From NCBI RefSeq assembly GCF_001712755.1, contig NZ_MDKC01000033.1, positions 186,001-250,000 on the forward strand: a stretch of DNA of 64,000 nucleotides. Direction: 5' to 3'. This DNA is from Gottfriedia luciferensis (GTDB lineage Bacteria; Bacillota; Bacilli; Bacillales; Bacillaceae_G). Each line of letters starts with the position of its first letter. Positions within the stretch are counted from its first letter, which is position 1. The notes under the pieces are model-generated. The model was given only the letters and a program-made list of their open reading frames with translations, was not told where the DNA came from and made no database searches. This document shows positions 27,577-37,188 of this stretch, in pieces. Position numbers and translations under genes: made by a program.

Positions 27577-27602
27577 AGTAAGTAATAAAATAACTACTTA
27601 CT
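27577..27602. promoter_or_regulatory. Inverted repeat, candidate operator upstream of MFS-lyase operon
   Basis: AGTAAGTA and TACTTACT flank ten bases (27577-27584 and 27595-27602), about 50 bases before the MFS start. Two-turn spacing suits a regulator binding site; the neighbouring AraC protein is a candidate. Confidence 0.45.
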
Positions 27603-27610
27603 TAACATGC

Positions 27611-27626
27611 CTAAAGCGCTTTCAAA
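27611..27626 (-). promoter_or_regulatory. Candidate CcpA cre site
   Basis: On the minus strand TTTGAAAGCGCTTTAG fits the cre consensus WTGNAARCGNWWNCAW except near the 3' end, about 85 bases before the MFS start; this suggests carbon catabolite control of the transporter-lyase operon. Confidence 0.5.
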
Positions 27627-27748
27627 TTTTTCAGTATTTTTAATAAATTATAAATATTACTTATCAAATTATCTCTGGATAAAGTTTCGGATTATTAGCA
27701 CAATATTGCTGAAATATTTGGTCAGGAGATGATTTATTTTTCTTCAAT

Positions 27749-27780
27749 AAAATAAGAGATAGCGTATTCGCTATCTCTTA
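27749..27780 (-). terminator. Intrinsic terminator after flavoprotein oxidase
   Basis: TAAGAGATAGCG and its exact complement form a 12-bp stem with a 4-base loop and a T-rich tail; the oxidase stop at 27778 is in the stem. Confidence 0.8.
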
Positions 27781-28917
27781 CTTTATAAAACGGTTTAATG
27801 AAAACATGCTCAAATCAAAAGCAGATTTCTGTTTTGTTACTAGGTCAGCAATTATCTCGCCTACAACGCTTGCAAACTTAAAGCCATGGCCTGAGAAACC
27901 TGTGGCAATGATTAGATTATTGTATTCTGGATGCTGGTCAATAATGAAGTGCTCGTCTGGAGTCATTGTATATAAGCATGTTTTCCCTTTTACTAATCTA
28001 CCATTTGCAAGTGGCATATATTCGCTTAAGAAATTTCTCAGATCCGTTTCATCTTCAATGAACTCTCCAAATTCTCGATTAAATTGATCCGGGTCTACAA
28101 TTTGCCCCCCATCATGTCGACCAATTTTTAGTCCGCTATTATGAATACTTGGAAAGCCGTAATAATGACGATCAATTAGATCAATCGTAAATGCTGGTAG
28201 CAAACTAGAATCATATAGTTGATGATCACAATCAAACCAAGCAACTGTTTTACGAGTAGGTTTTACAGGTATATCAATACCAGTCTTTTCAAGAATTTTA
28301 CCAGACCAAGCACCTGCACATACTACAAGTTTATCTGCTGTGTATACAGCATTCTCTGTACGCACCATTGTCTTATGAGTATCTACTTCAATATCTATAA
28401 CCGGCGAGTTTGTATGAAGACTATTTCCTTTCTCTATATATAGTTCTTTATACGCTCGAACACATTCTTCGCTAAAAAGTATTCCAGAAGTCGTTTCTAA
28501 ACAACCTATAAATCCTTTCGGTAAACGGAATCCGGGCCACCTTGCATTGATCTCATTACTATCCATTATTTCAAGCGGCAACGAAAATTCTTTTGCACTA
28601 TTTATTACTTCATTCGTAAAAGTCGATCCGGGTGCACCAGCACATAAAACGCCTGTTCTCGAGAATAAATGTTTTCCAGATAATTGTTCTAGTTCTTCCC
28701 ATAACTTTTGTGCTCTCAATGCTAGTGGCACGTATTCTCTACTTTCTCCATATGCATGACGAATGATTCTAGTATCGCCATGATGGCTACCAAGGCTATG
28801 TGGTGGATCAAAAGAATCTATTAATATAATTTTCTGATTTCCTTTTGATAAATAGTATCCTGCTGCCATTCCCATAGAACCGGCTCCAACAATAATTACA
28901 TCATAGTGATTATTCAA
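27778..28917 (-). CDS. Monomeric sarcosine oxidase / N-methyl amino acid oxidase
   Basis: 379 residues, TTG start at 28917 with AAGGAGTG. FAD-binding GAGSMGMAAGYYL at the N-terminus, then GSHHGDTRIIRHAYGESREYVPLALRAQ, the signature of monomeric sarcosine oxidase (SoxA) and N-methyltryptophan oxidase. Cys314 in KGKTCLYT matches the residue that carries covalent FAD, and GFSGHGFKFAS is the C-terminal flavin motif. It oxidatively demethylates a secondary or tertiary amino acid, yielding formaldehyde and H2O2. It lies upstream of, but separate from, the MFS-lyase operon; together they suggest catabolism of N-methylated amino acids (inference). Confidence 0.92.
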   Translation of the reverse strand: MNNHYDVIIVGAGSMGMAAGYYLSKGNQKIILIDSFDPPHSLGSHHGDTRIIRHAYGESREYVPLALRAQKLWEELEQLSGKHLFSRTGVLCAGAPGSTFTNEVINSAKEFSLPLEIMDSNEINARWPGFRLPKGFIGCLETTSGILFSEECVRAYKELYIEKGNSLHTNSPVIDIEVDTHKTMVRTENAVYTADKLVVCAGAWSGKILEKTGIDIPVKPTRKTVAWFDCDHQLYDSSLLPAFTIDLIDRHYYGFPSIHNSGLKIGRHDGGQIVDPDQFNREFGEFIEDETDLRNFLSEYMPLANGRLVKGKTCLYTMTPDEHFIIDQHPEYNNLIIATGFSGHGFKFASVVGEIIADLVTKQKSAFDLSMFSLNRFIK

Positions 28918-29026
28918 TCATTTCACTCCTTACCCTGTTCATTCGTATGACATATTCTTTTTGTTTTTACAAATTACCTTCTTAATATTATCATTTTTTG
29001 TAAAACAAACTTTTTCAAAATAACAA

Positions 29027-29060
29027 AAAACCCGTTTATGATCATTCATAAACGGGTTTT
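29027..29060 (-). terminator. Intrinsic terminator after murC
   Basis: AAAACCCGTTTATGA pairs with its near-complement CATAAACGGGTTTT on the minus strand with a flanking T-run, close behind the murC stop. Confidence 0.88.
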
Positions 29061-29067
29061 ATAGTTT

Positions 29068-30360
29068 TTATAGTTTTTCGTATGCTGCTTGGTATTTTTG
29101 AATATCACCAGCACCCATAAAAATTAATACACTATTTTTATGGTTTTGTAAATTGCTGATATTGTCATCAGTCAATAATTCAGCACCTGCAATTTTACAA
29201 GAAAGGTCTTCAATTGTTAAAGTACCTTTATCTTCTCGTGCAGAACCAAAAATATCACATAAGTAAACTTTATCTGCTTTTTCTAATGTACCAGCAAATT
29301 CATCTAAAAATTTACTTGTGCGTGTAAATGTATGCGGTTGGAACACTGCTACGATTTCACGGTCAGGATATTTTTGACGTGCTGCTTGAATCGTCGCTTG
29401 GATCTCAGTTGGATGATGAGCATAATCATCAATTAACATTTGATCTCCGAAGCGTTTTTCACTGAAACGACGCTTAACGCCACCGTATGTTAATAAACGA
29501 GCTTTAATAATATTAACATCGATTTCTTCATAATGGCAAAGCGCAATTACTGCTAAAGCATTTAAAATACTATGATCACCATATCCAGTAATATCAAAAG
29601 TAGCGTAATACGTATTACGGACGAATACATCAAATGTTGTACCATTTGTATGTTTTTCGATATTACGAGCTTGGAAATCATTGTCCTCGTTAAATCCATA
29701 ATACATTACAGGCACTTTTGCATAAATTCGTTGAAGATGTTCGTCATCTCCACATGCAATAATACCTTTCTTTACTTGATCAGCCATTTGTTGGAAAGCA
29801 TCGAATACATCATCTACACTCTTATAATAATCCGGATGATCAAAATCAATATTAGTCATGATGCAATAGTCTGGAAAGTATGAAAGGAAATGACGACGGT
29901 ATTCACAAGCTTCAAACACGAAATACTCGCTGTCTTTTTCACCTTTACCAGTACCATCTCCAATTAAAAAAGAAGTTGGACGCGCACCAGAAACTACATG
30001 GGCTAATAAACCTGTCGTTGAGGTTTTACCATGTGCTCCAGTAATTGCTACGCTAGTAAATTTATTCATATATTCCCCTAGGAATTTATGATAGCGTGCC
30101 ATCGGTATTCCTTTTTCAATAGCAGCTGCAATTTCTTCATGAGTATCAGGAAATGCATTACCTGCTATAACGAATTGGCCTTCTTGAATATTTGCTTTAT
30201 CAAATGGTAAAATCGTAATATTTTTTTTTCGTAATTCATTTTCAGTGAAAAAGTGCTTTTCATAATCTGATCCCTGTACGGTCAAACCAGAATCATGTAA
30301 AATTTGTGCCAAAGCACTCATTCCAGTACCTTTAATCCCTACAAAATGGTAAACTGTCAT
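29068..30360 (-). CDS. murC: UDP-N-acetylmuramate--L-alanine ligase
   Basis: 430 residues from the ATG at 30360; TTGGAGGTTC lies about ten bases before it, which excludes the in-frame codons upstream. N-terminal Rossmann domain [18 protein letters not shown] loop [13 protein letters not shown] at 105-117, and the C-terminal domain with [10 protein letters not shown] and [10 protein letters not shown] are all intact. It adds L-Ala to UDP-MurNAc in the cytosol, the first amino-acid step of peptidoglycan synthesis. Position next to sftA and the ytp genes matches B. subtilis. Confidence 0.97.
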   Translation of the reverse strand: MTVYHFVGIKGTGMSALAQILHDSGLTVQGSDYEKHFFTENELRKKNITILPFDKANIQEGQFVIAGNAFPDTHEEIAAAIEKGIPMARYHKFLGEYMNKFTSVAITGAHGKTSTTGLLAHVVSGARPTSFLIGDGTGKGEKDSEYFVFEACEYRRHFLSYFPDYCIMTNIDFDHPDYYKSVDDVFDAFQQMADQVKKGIIACGDDEHLQRIYAKVPVMYYGFNEDNDFQARNIEKHTNGTTFDVFVRNTYYATFDITGYGDHSILNALAVIALCHYEEIDVNIIKARLLTYGGVKRRFSEKRFGDQMLIDDYAHHPTEIQATIQAARQKYPDREIVAVFQPHTFTRTSKFLDEFAGTLEKADKVYLCDIFGSAREDKGTLTIEDLSCKIAGAELLTDDNISNLQNHKNSVLIFMGAGDIQKYQAAYEKL

Positions 30361-30662
30361 ATTAAAAGAACCTCCAAAATCGATCACTAATACAACGGCC
30401 TATCTCTTAGACAGTATATGTGTGAATAAAAGAAATGGCATCAATATTTTATAAATTTGATGCATTGTTACTTTGCCGAGTCTAGTTATTTTTTTAATGA
30501 TAACTAACTTAAATTTTTACGCAATTAGTATTATATCACTTTAACTCCCATAGGACTATTTATTTTAAGTCGCACTATGAGGAAATAGATGGAAAAGTAA
30601 ATACTTTAAGTCATCTGTTTATCTTAAAATACTATCAATCTTAAATTGATTTTTTTGTCCCT
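30361..30662. other. Intergenic region upstream of murC
   Basis: 302 bases. It holds a 7-bp inverted repeat GCATCAA...TTGATGC (about 30439-30465) and AGTTAT...ATAACT (about 30484-30505). A weak stem ATCAAT/ATTGAT near 30640 follows the pncB-type gene but has no good T-run. The murC promoter should be here; I could not fix it. Confidence 0.35.
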
Positions 30663-31778
30663 TTATAGTCTAGGGCGCATTTCTACTCTTTCTAATCGAG
30701 AATTTTCACGAAGCTTTCTTCCAGCTTTCGCTTGTTGTATACCATTTAACTCGACATTATCACCTGTAAAGCCTATATTAACTTTTAATAAACTTCCGCC
30801 TACACCATATAAATCTACTGGTACACCTTGTTTCTCAAAAGCTAAGATTCTTTCTACAGTAAATCCACCGCTTACTACAATTTGCACATGCTGATACCCT
30901 TCTTGATCTAGTGCATTTCGTAAAGCAAAAATTAACGGAGGATTTACACCCCTAGGGTCAAAACTTCCTAATAATTCAGGATTACAAATAAAATACTGAT
31001 CAATCATTGTTTTTGATGTATCTACACGTACAGCCTTTAATTTGCTACCATATTCTCGTGCAACCTTTAAAGCGTCATTTATAACATCATTATTATAATC
31101 TACTAAGACAATTAAATCATCTTGTGGATAAACTTCTGTGTATGCACGGGCAGCCTCTACTACATCACCATTATACATTTGAATTAGTGCATGAGGCATT
31201 GTACCCATACCTTCATTGCCCCACCACTCATTCATTGCATGGGTTGCTTGTGCAGTTGCACCACCAATAAATGCAGCATAACCGTCACCTGCTTGGGTCG
31301 TGAAATGATCATCACGATCTCCCATGAAAATAACAGGCTTTTTAATGCCTGCGGATTTTGCAGAATGTTTTACATTGTATACATTTGTAGCAACAGAAGT
31401 ACGTCTAGCTAAAATACCGTCAATAATTCCCTCTAAATAGCCAAAATCAGCATATTTACCTTTAATTGTTAAGACCGTTTCAAATGGTTCAATCATATCT
31501 CCATCCTTTAAAGAATGAACAATAAGATTTTCTGGATGATCTGCAAAAGTTTGTAAAATCGCAATTGCTTCATCCGTGCCACATAATACTGCACTTTCTC
31601 TTTGGAAAAATTGCATTGTTACTTCAGTATCTGGCTTCTTTTTTCGAATAATTTCTCTAGTTTTTAAAAAATATACAGCTGAAAACCAGCCCTCTCCGAT
31701 TCTCTCATCAAATTTAAATGTTTGGTTCGTTAATCGGCTTATTTTACCTTGTAATTTTAAATCTAATTCTTTTTCCAT
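30663..31778 (-). CDS. Nicotinate phosphoribosyltransferase
   Basis: 371 residues. The N-terminal alpha/beta part has AVYFLKTREI and MQFFQRESAVLCGT; the barrel has DGILARRTSVATNVYNVKHSA, FMGDRDDHFTTQAGDG, AVRVDTSKTM and IVVSGGFTVERI (phosphate-binding). It converts nicotinate and PRPP to NaMN in the Preiss-Handler NAD salvage route. The sequence is of the short (about 370-residue) class rather than the about 490-residue PncB type. Ribosome binding site AGGTGAAG. It stands between sftA and murC on the same strand, about 100 bases after sftA. Confidence 0.9.
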   Translation of the reverse strand: MEKELDLKLQGKISRLTNQTFKFDERIGEGWFSAVYFLKTREIIRKKKPDTEVTMQFFQRESAVLCGTDEAIAILQTFADHPENLIVHSLKDGDMIEPFETVLTIKGKYADFGYLEGIIDGILARRTSVATNVYNVKHSAKSAGIKKPVIFMGDRDDHFTTQAGDGYAAFIGGATAQATHAMNEWWGNEGMGTMPHALIQMYNGDVVEAARAYTEVYPQDDLIVLVDYNNDVINDALKVAREYGSKLKAVRVDTSKTMIDQYFICNPELLGSFDPRGVNPPLIFALRNALDQEGYQHVQIVVSGGFTVERILAFEKQGVPVDLYGVGGSLLKVNIGFTGDNVELNGIQQAKAGRKLRENSRLERVEMRPRL

Positions 31779-31876
31779 GAATCTTCACCTGCTGAAAAGT
31801 ATCGTTCTTTTTTTTCTAGTATGGGTTAAAAAAACTTTAACATTCGTTACTTAATTTTTATCGAATTTTTAATTTA

Positions 31877-34800
31877 TCACTCAGAACGAAACTCCTCTAA
31901 TGATGTAATCAGTACATCACGAGGTTTACTTCCATTTTGATTCGATACGATCCCGTGATCAAACATTAGGTCAATTAATCTAGCTGCACGGTTGTATCCA
32001 ATTCGAAAACGTCTTTGTAACATTGAAACAGAAGCACCTTTTTGATCAATGACAAACTCCACTGCTTCTTGAAAAAGTTCATCATCAACATCCTGTGCAT
32101 CCGCTTTTGCTACAAGTTCCTCTTGATTAAATAAGTAATTCGGTTTTTGTTGGTCTTTAACAATCTCTACAACATGTTCGATTTCATCATCCGAAACATA
32201 AACGCCTTGTAATCGAATTGCTTGAGATTTTCCATTATCTAAGAATAACATATCTCCTCGTCCAAGTAACTTTTCAGCTCCGCCAATATCAATAATTGTT
32301 CTAGAATCTACTTGTGAAGAGACTGTAAACGCAATCCGTGTCGGTATGTTTGATTTAATAATACCGGTAATGACATCAACTGAAGGTCTTTGTGTTGCAA
32401 CTAATAAATGGATTCCGCATGCTCTCGCTTTTTGAGCAATACGACAAATATAAGTTTCTACATCCCCAGGAGATACCATCATTAAATCCGCTAATTCATC
32501 AATAATAATGACTAAGTATGGTAACTCGTCATTATAAGCACCTTTTTTCTTCGCTAAATCATTGAATCGCTTAATATCTCTTGCCCCAGCATGAGCAAAT
32601 AAATCATAACGTCGATCCATCTCATCACATGCCCACTTTAAAGCAGCAGTCGCGGCTCTAGCGTCAGTAATGACCGGCGAAATAAGATGTGGAATATGAT
32701 TGTACGGTGCAAGCTCAACCATCTTAGGATCGATTAATATTAATTTCACTTCATGAGGTTTCGCTTTATATAAAATGCTAACTAAAATCGAATTAATACA
32801 TACACTCTTACCAGATCCTGTTGCCCCAGCAATTAACCCGTGTGGCATTTTTGAAATATCTGCATAGACAGGATCTCCACCTATATCCAGTCCAAGAGCA
32901 ACAGTTAAAGGTGACTCGCTTTGCAAAAATTTATCCTGGCTAACTAATTCTCTTAAGTAAACAGGCTTACTTTCTTTATTTGGTACTTCTATGCCTATTG
33001 CACTTCGACCAGGAATCGGAGCTTCAATTCGAATATCTCTAGCTGCTAAGCTTAATTTAATATCATCTTGTAAGTTCGTTATCTTATTTACTTTCACGCC
33101 AGGCTCGGGCTGTACTTCGAAACGAGTTACTGTTGGACCTTGGGTTGCGGCAATTACTCTAGCTCCTACATTAAAATTATGTAATGTTTCTTGTAGTAGT
33201 TGCTTTTGATCTTCAACCCAATCCCCATCATTAAATTGTTCAATTGGGGGTTCAACTAATAAATCTAATTCTGGTAATTCATAAAGTACTGGTGGTTGTT
33301 CATCTAAACTTTGAGGCTCATCAGTCTGAACAATCTCATTTTTAGTCTCTATCGTTATATCCGTTTCTGTTATACTTTCTACAGTTTCAAGAACTGGCTG
33401 ATCTTGAATTCCTTCAGGAGGATTTTCATATGTGATTGCTTCGGCAATTATTTCACTTGGTTGAACTTTTTCTGAAGATAAAATTTCACTTTGTTCAGAT
33501 AAACTAGCATTCTCGATCAACTGTTCATTTTGTTTTATCTCAACTTCTTCATTTACCTTTTCTACTGTTGCAGCAGATTCATTTTGTAATTCACGAAGTT
33601 GTCTCATTATATTTGCTTTTCTTGATGCCTCTACATCACTTCTAAGCATCATTACATTAAAAGGAAAATGACGTTTTTTCTGACGTTTCTCCATTGGTTT
33701 AGGTTCAGATTCCTCTTTATCGGCTTCAATTTCAGTCTGTTCATTAGAATTTGCAACAGAATTTTGATTAATTTCAGCGGATTCTTCTACTTTGGATTCT
33801 ACCGTAGAACTTTCATGCTGTACTACTTCTTCTTTAATCTCTTCTATAACACCATCTAGCTCGACTGTTAATTCCGATTCTACTTCATACTCTTCATTAT
33901 TTTGAACGAGTTCAATCCCTTTGTCTTCGTTTTCATCTAATTGAACCAAAGTCTCAGCTTTGTGCTCATTCGACTCATTTTTTTCAATGATATCTTCAAC
34001 ATTTAGTTTAATATGAGCATGGTCATCGTTTTCTTTTTCTTCTTTAATGGAGACAAGATCTAATCTATAAATATTTACTTCATGTTGTACTTCTTCACTC
34101 TCAACTTCATCTTCCGCTTTAATTTTTAGGGTTTCAAGCTGTACTTCTTCATCCATCACTTTAGCTTCTGCTTCAATTTGATGGATTTCAAACTTTTCTT
34201 CTTCATCTTTCTCCTCAGTTTCTGCTTCAATTTGGTGAGCCTCAAGCTGTACAACTTCATTCTTCTCTTCAGCTTCTACTTGAAGAGCTTTAGGTTTTAA
34301 ATCTTCATTCTTCTCTTTAACTTCAATTTCATGAGTTTCAAATTGTACTTCTTCAACATTCAACGTATCTTCTACATTTTGATAATATTTAGCTTGTAGC
34401 TCTTCATTCTCAATTTGAATAGCTTCAGTTTGAAGTTTTTCATTTTCTACTAGATTTAATCCTTCAATTATTTCTTGATTTTGATTGCCGAAACTTCCAA
34501 TTTCGAAAGAGTTGGTTTCAACTTTTTCAAGTACATTATTAATTTGAGAAGCTTCAACTCTCATTTCTTCATTTGTTGAAGAAAGGATAGAATCAGTAGC
34601 ATTTTCTTCTTTTATTGGAGGCTTTTGATAACCATAAATTGGTGAAATATATTCACTAGGTCGAAATGGTGTTTTTCTTTTTGGACGAAATACAATATCG
34701 ACCTTTTCTTCTTTTTCTACTTTTGCTGGTTCTTCTTCACTTTTTGTGACTTGATTTTTTTCAAGTCGACTAGATAAATTACTTTTATCAAAATGATTAT

Positions 34801-35146
34801 TTTGAAAAGTATTTCTAACAAAATTAGTACTCTGATTATATGTAGGTTTATATTCTTTATTTAAATTGTTTGGTGACTTCTGCCAAATATCAGCATTTTT
34901 TTCTTGTTTAATAACTGGTTCTTCAATTTTTGTTTCCTTTATCGGCTTTGGTGATGGTAATTCTTCATCTAATTCAATTGGAAATCTAAATTTTGGACGC
35001 TCTTGTAAAGCGTTTCTCTTTTTTTCGATAGAGTGTGATTGATATACTTTCTCCTCAACAGGCTTTTCTTCAAACCCTTCTTCAAACTCTTCTTCAATCT
35101 CATTAAGGCTATTCGCCTTAAAAAGGCTTTTTAACCATTTTTTCAT
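31877..35146 (-). CDS. sftA: DNA translocase SftA (FtsK/SpoIIIE family, soluble)
   Basis: 1089 residues from the ATG at 35146 (a GTG at 35155 is in the purine-rich leader). No membrane segments at the N-terminus, unlike SpoIIIE. Residues 1-600 are a highly acidic, Glu/Gln-rich linker with degenerate repeats of the type EEVQLETHQIEAEAE (about 230-350). The C-terminal motor carries Walker A GATGSGKS, Walker B YLVIIIDELADLMM, and the gamma winged helix (KGASVSMLQRRFRIGYNRAARLID) that reads polarity sequences. It moves chromosomal DNA off the closing septum. The synteny ytpP-ytpQ-ytpR-sftA fits B. subtilis. Confidence 0.95.
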   Translation of the reverse strand: MKKWLKSLFKANSLNEIEEEFEEGFEEKPVEEKVYQSHSIEKKRNALQERPKFRFPIELDEELPSPKPIKETKIEEPVIKQEKNADIWQKSPNNLNKEYKPTYNQSTNFVRNTFQNNHFDKSNLSSRLEKNQVTKSEEEPAKVEKEEKVDIVFRPKRKTPFRPSEYISPIYGYQKPPIKEENATDSILSSTNEEMRVEASQINNVLEKVETNSFEIGSFGNQNQEIIEGLNLVENEKLQTEAIQIENEELQAKYYQNVEDTLNVEEVQFETHEIEVKEKNEDLKPKALQVEAEEKNEVVQLEAHQIEAETEEKDEEEKFEIHQIEAEAKVMDEEVQLETLKIKAEDEVESEEVQHEVNIYRLDLVSIKEEKENDDHAHIKLNVEDIIEKNESNEHKAETLVQLDENEDKGIELVQNNEEYEVESELTVELDGVIEEIKEEVVQHESSTVESKVEESAEINQNSVANSNEQTEIEADKEESEPKPMEKRQKKRHFPFNVMMLRSDVEASRKANIMRQLRELQNESAATVEKVNEEVEIKQNEQLIENASLSEQSEILSSEKVQPSEIIAEAITYENPPEGIQDQPVLETVESITETDITIETKNEIVQTDEPQSLDEQPPVLYELPELDLLVEPPIEQFNDGDWVEDQKQLLQETLHNFNVGARVIAATQGPTVTRFEVQPEPGVKVNKITNLQDDIKLSLAARDIRIEAPIPGRSAIGIEVPNKESKPVYLRELVSQDKFLQSESPLTVALGLDIGGDPVYADISKMPHGLIAGATGSGKSVCINSILVSILYKAKPHEVKLILIDPKMVELAPYNHIPHLISPVITDARAATAALKWACDEMDRRYDLFAHAGARDIKRFNDLAKKKGAYNDELPYLVIIIDELADLMMVSPGDVETYICRIAQKARACGIHLLVATQRPSVDVITGIIKSNIPTRIAFTVSSQVDSRTIIDIGGAEKLLGRGDMLFLDNGKSQAIRLQGVYVSDDEIEHVVEIVKDQQKPNYLFNQEELVAKADAQDVDDELFQEAVEFVIDQKGASVSMLQRRFRIGYNRAARLIDLMFDHGIVSNQNGSKPRDVLITSLEEFRSE

Positions 35147-35313
35147 TTTTCTCACTCTCTCTATTTCTTTTCATACCTTTTATTTTAACATGTGACATAA
35201 TGACAAAAAACACATTATTATTACAAATTGCGCTAGTTCAATCATATTTCGATATCAAATATATAATTTAATCAAATTAATATTAAAATAATAATTCTTT
35301 TATTGAAAAACAG

Positions 35314-35348
35314 AAAAAATACTAGACCAATTCATGGCCTAGTATTTA
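35314..35348 (-). terminator. Intrinsic terminator after ytpR
   Basis: AAATACTAGGCC pairs with GGTCTAGTATTT (one wobble) and runs into Ts on the minus strand. Confidence 0.85.
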
Positions 35349-35366
35349 TACGAAAATATATATTAT

Positions 35367-35972
35367 TTAGTTAAAAAAAGCTTTTCCAACTTCAGCATCA
35401 GCTTCAAGAACTAAGATTCCTTTTTCTTGTGGAGCATCAGGTAAATCAAGTTCACGTGCAGAGCAAATCATACCAAATGAATCCACTCCACGTAAATTAG
35501 CATCCTTAATGACTAATCCTGATGGCATTACTGCACCAACTTTTGCAACAACTACCTTTTGTCCTTGTTCAACATTCGGAGCACCACAAACAATTTGTAA
35601 TGTATCTGTTCCAACGTCAACTTTGCAAATATTTAATTTATCAGCATTTGGATGTTTTTCTTTTTCGATTACATATCCAATAACGAATTTAGGTGAAAGG
35701 TCTAATACTAAAGTATCTTCAAACCCTTCTTTTGCAAGTAATTCATTAACCGAATTAACAATATGTTCGGTAATCGTAACGATACCATTTTCTTGAACAT
35801 CTACATAAGTAGATGCATCAAACACATTAATAGCAACTGTTTCATTCGTAACTGCACTATATACGCGTGCTATATTCCCTTTTCGTTCAACTTTACGATC
35901 TTCTGATGGAATTTGTTTTAATGTAATTAATAGCGTATCGCCGATTCCTTCTTTGTTATAAAAAATATTCAC
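35367..35972 (-). CDS. ytpR: YtpR-type tRNA-binding domain protein
   Basis: 201 residues, GTG start at 35972 with GAGAGGAAG. The C-terminal half is an EMAP-II/OB fold: [29 protein letters not shown] and [12 protein letters not shown], as in the N-terminal domain of PheT and the tail of MetG. The N-terminal half is an alpha/beta region found in YtpR. It presumably binds tRNA; its function is unknown. Last gene of the ytpPQR operon, 14 bases behind ytpQ. Confidence 0.92.
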   Translation of the reverse strand: MNIFYNKEGIGDTLLITLKQIPSEDRKVERKGNIARVYSAVTNETVAINVFDASTYVDVQENGIVTITEHIVNSVNELLAKEGFEDTLVLDLSPKFVIGYVIEKEKHPNADKLNICKVDVGTDTLQIVCGAPNVEQGQKVVVAKVGAVMPSGLVIKDANLRGVDSFGMICSARELDLPDAPQEKGILVLEADAEVGKAFFN

Positions 35973-35986
35973 TTATTTCTTCCTCT

Positions 35987-36784
35987 CTATTGCTTCTTTT
36001 GTTTCCCTAAAATAAATACTGGCATTAGCTTCTCATTTTCGTAAGCAAATGACAATGATGTAATTGGTATTTTCCCACTTGCAAAGAAACTCATATTCAT
36101 TTGCGCCATTATATCATAACCTATGTTATTTCGAATGTCAGCAAGGATTAGTACATCTCCATGAGGAATTCCTACTAATAATTCACCTTTTACTTTTGAT
36201 TGAATTTCTTTTATAAAAGTACTGTTTAGTACTCTACTCGCATCGTATCCATCATTTGTACGTACAAAATAAAAAGTATTTTCTGCAACAATATCTTCTT
36301 TTACTTGAACAGGCATTTTTCTTAAATTAAATAAAGCAATAGAATGAAGTTGCTCTTTTGTATAACCTGACTTTACTAATAATCTTTCATCGATAAGTTG
36401 ATACGTTTTTTCTGAATCAATAGCATAGTAAATTCTAGTTTCTGCAGTATGCTCATCAGTTACAAATAAATTTCCTTCTTCCTTTTCAGTCGGAAACGAT
36501 GTAGCTCGAATAACTGGACGAATTTGTTCTTCAAGAAATACAGTTTCAGAGTGCATTGCAGAAAGTGCTTCTTTTATATAATAAATTAATTCGTTAAATG
36601 CCTCTTCACCTTCAGCCTCAAACTTTGCTACTGCACTATTTAAAGAGACACTCATCCCTTTATTACTTTCAATCCCTTCAATTCGAAGGTCTTCTTTTTC
36701 ACGATCATAGATAAAACGCCAATCTTCATTTCCAAGGCGATTTTCTATCATTTTTTTTAAGTCTAGTGTTGTTTTTTTAGCCAA
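35987..36784 (-). CDS. ytpQ: DUF1444 family protein YtpQ
   Basis: 265 residues, TTG start at 36784 with GGTAGGTAAA. Soluble alpha/beta protein with no recognised catalytic motif; conserved features include NRLGNEDWRFIYDRE near the N-terminus and GDVLILADIRNN near the end. Family DUF1444, function unknown. It sits 17 bases downstream of ytpP and 14 upstream of ytpR, the invariant Bacillus order, so the three are cotranscribed. Confidence 0.9.
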   Translation of the reverse strand: MAKKTTLDLKKMIENRLGNEDWRFIYDREKEDLRIEGIESNKGMSVSLNSAVAKFEAEGEEAFNELIYYIKEALSAMHSETVFLEEQIRPVIRATSFPTEKEEGNLFVTDEHTAETRIYYAIDSEKTYQLIDERLLVKSGYTKEQLHSIALFNLRKMPVQVKEDIVAENTFYFVRTNDGYDASRVLNSTFIKEIQSKVKGELLVGIPHGDVLILADIRNNIGYDIMAQMNMSFFASGKIPITSLSFAYENEKLMPVFILGKQKKQ

Positions 36785-36801
36785 TTGTTTTACCTACCTT
36801 A

Positions 36802-37119
36802 TTAGCCTCTTAATCCTTCAAGAAACTCTTCTACTTGTTCTTTTGTTTTACGATCCTTATTTACATAACGACCAATTTCTTCACCATTATTAAACGCTAC
36901 AAAGCTTGGTATGCCAAATATATCTAGATTTTGGCATAACTCAATAAATTGGTCACGATCTACATAATAAAAGGTAAAATCTTTATTTTCATCAATTATT
37001 TCTTGGAAGAACATATCTAAAAATCTGCAATCTGGACACCAATCTGCTGAAAATTGGAAAACCACTTTTTCTCCTTGTTTCGCTTGTTCGAATTGTTCAA
37101 CTGATGTAATTTTTTCCAT
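36802..37119 (-). CDS. ytpP: Thioredoxin-family protein YtpP
   Basis: 105 residues, one thioredoxin fold. The active site is WCPDC (Cys28 and Cys31), not the WCGPC of TrxA, and the cis-Pro loop is GIPSFVAF. It is cytosolic and should carry out dithiol-disulfide exchange on specific partners; its redox potential probably differs from thioredoxin because of the CPDC dipeptide. First gene of the ytpPQR operon; ribosome binding site GAGGGAAA. Confidence 0.93.
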   Translation of the reverse strand: MEKITSVEQFEQAKQGEKVVFQFSADWCPDCRFLDMFFQEIIDENKDFTFYYVDRDQFIELCQNLDIFGIPSFVAFNNGEEIGRYVNKDRKTKEQVEEFLEGLRG

Positions 37120-37188
37120 TCTTTTTCCCTCGCTTATTCGTTTTCTTTTATTTTATCTTATTTTTATCGATATGCAAAAAGGACGACC

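Noticed and set aside
33668-33859. Plus-strand F-rich frame opposite sftA
   Set aside because: Antisense of the Glu/Lys-rich linker codons; composition artefact.
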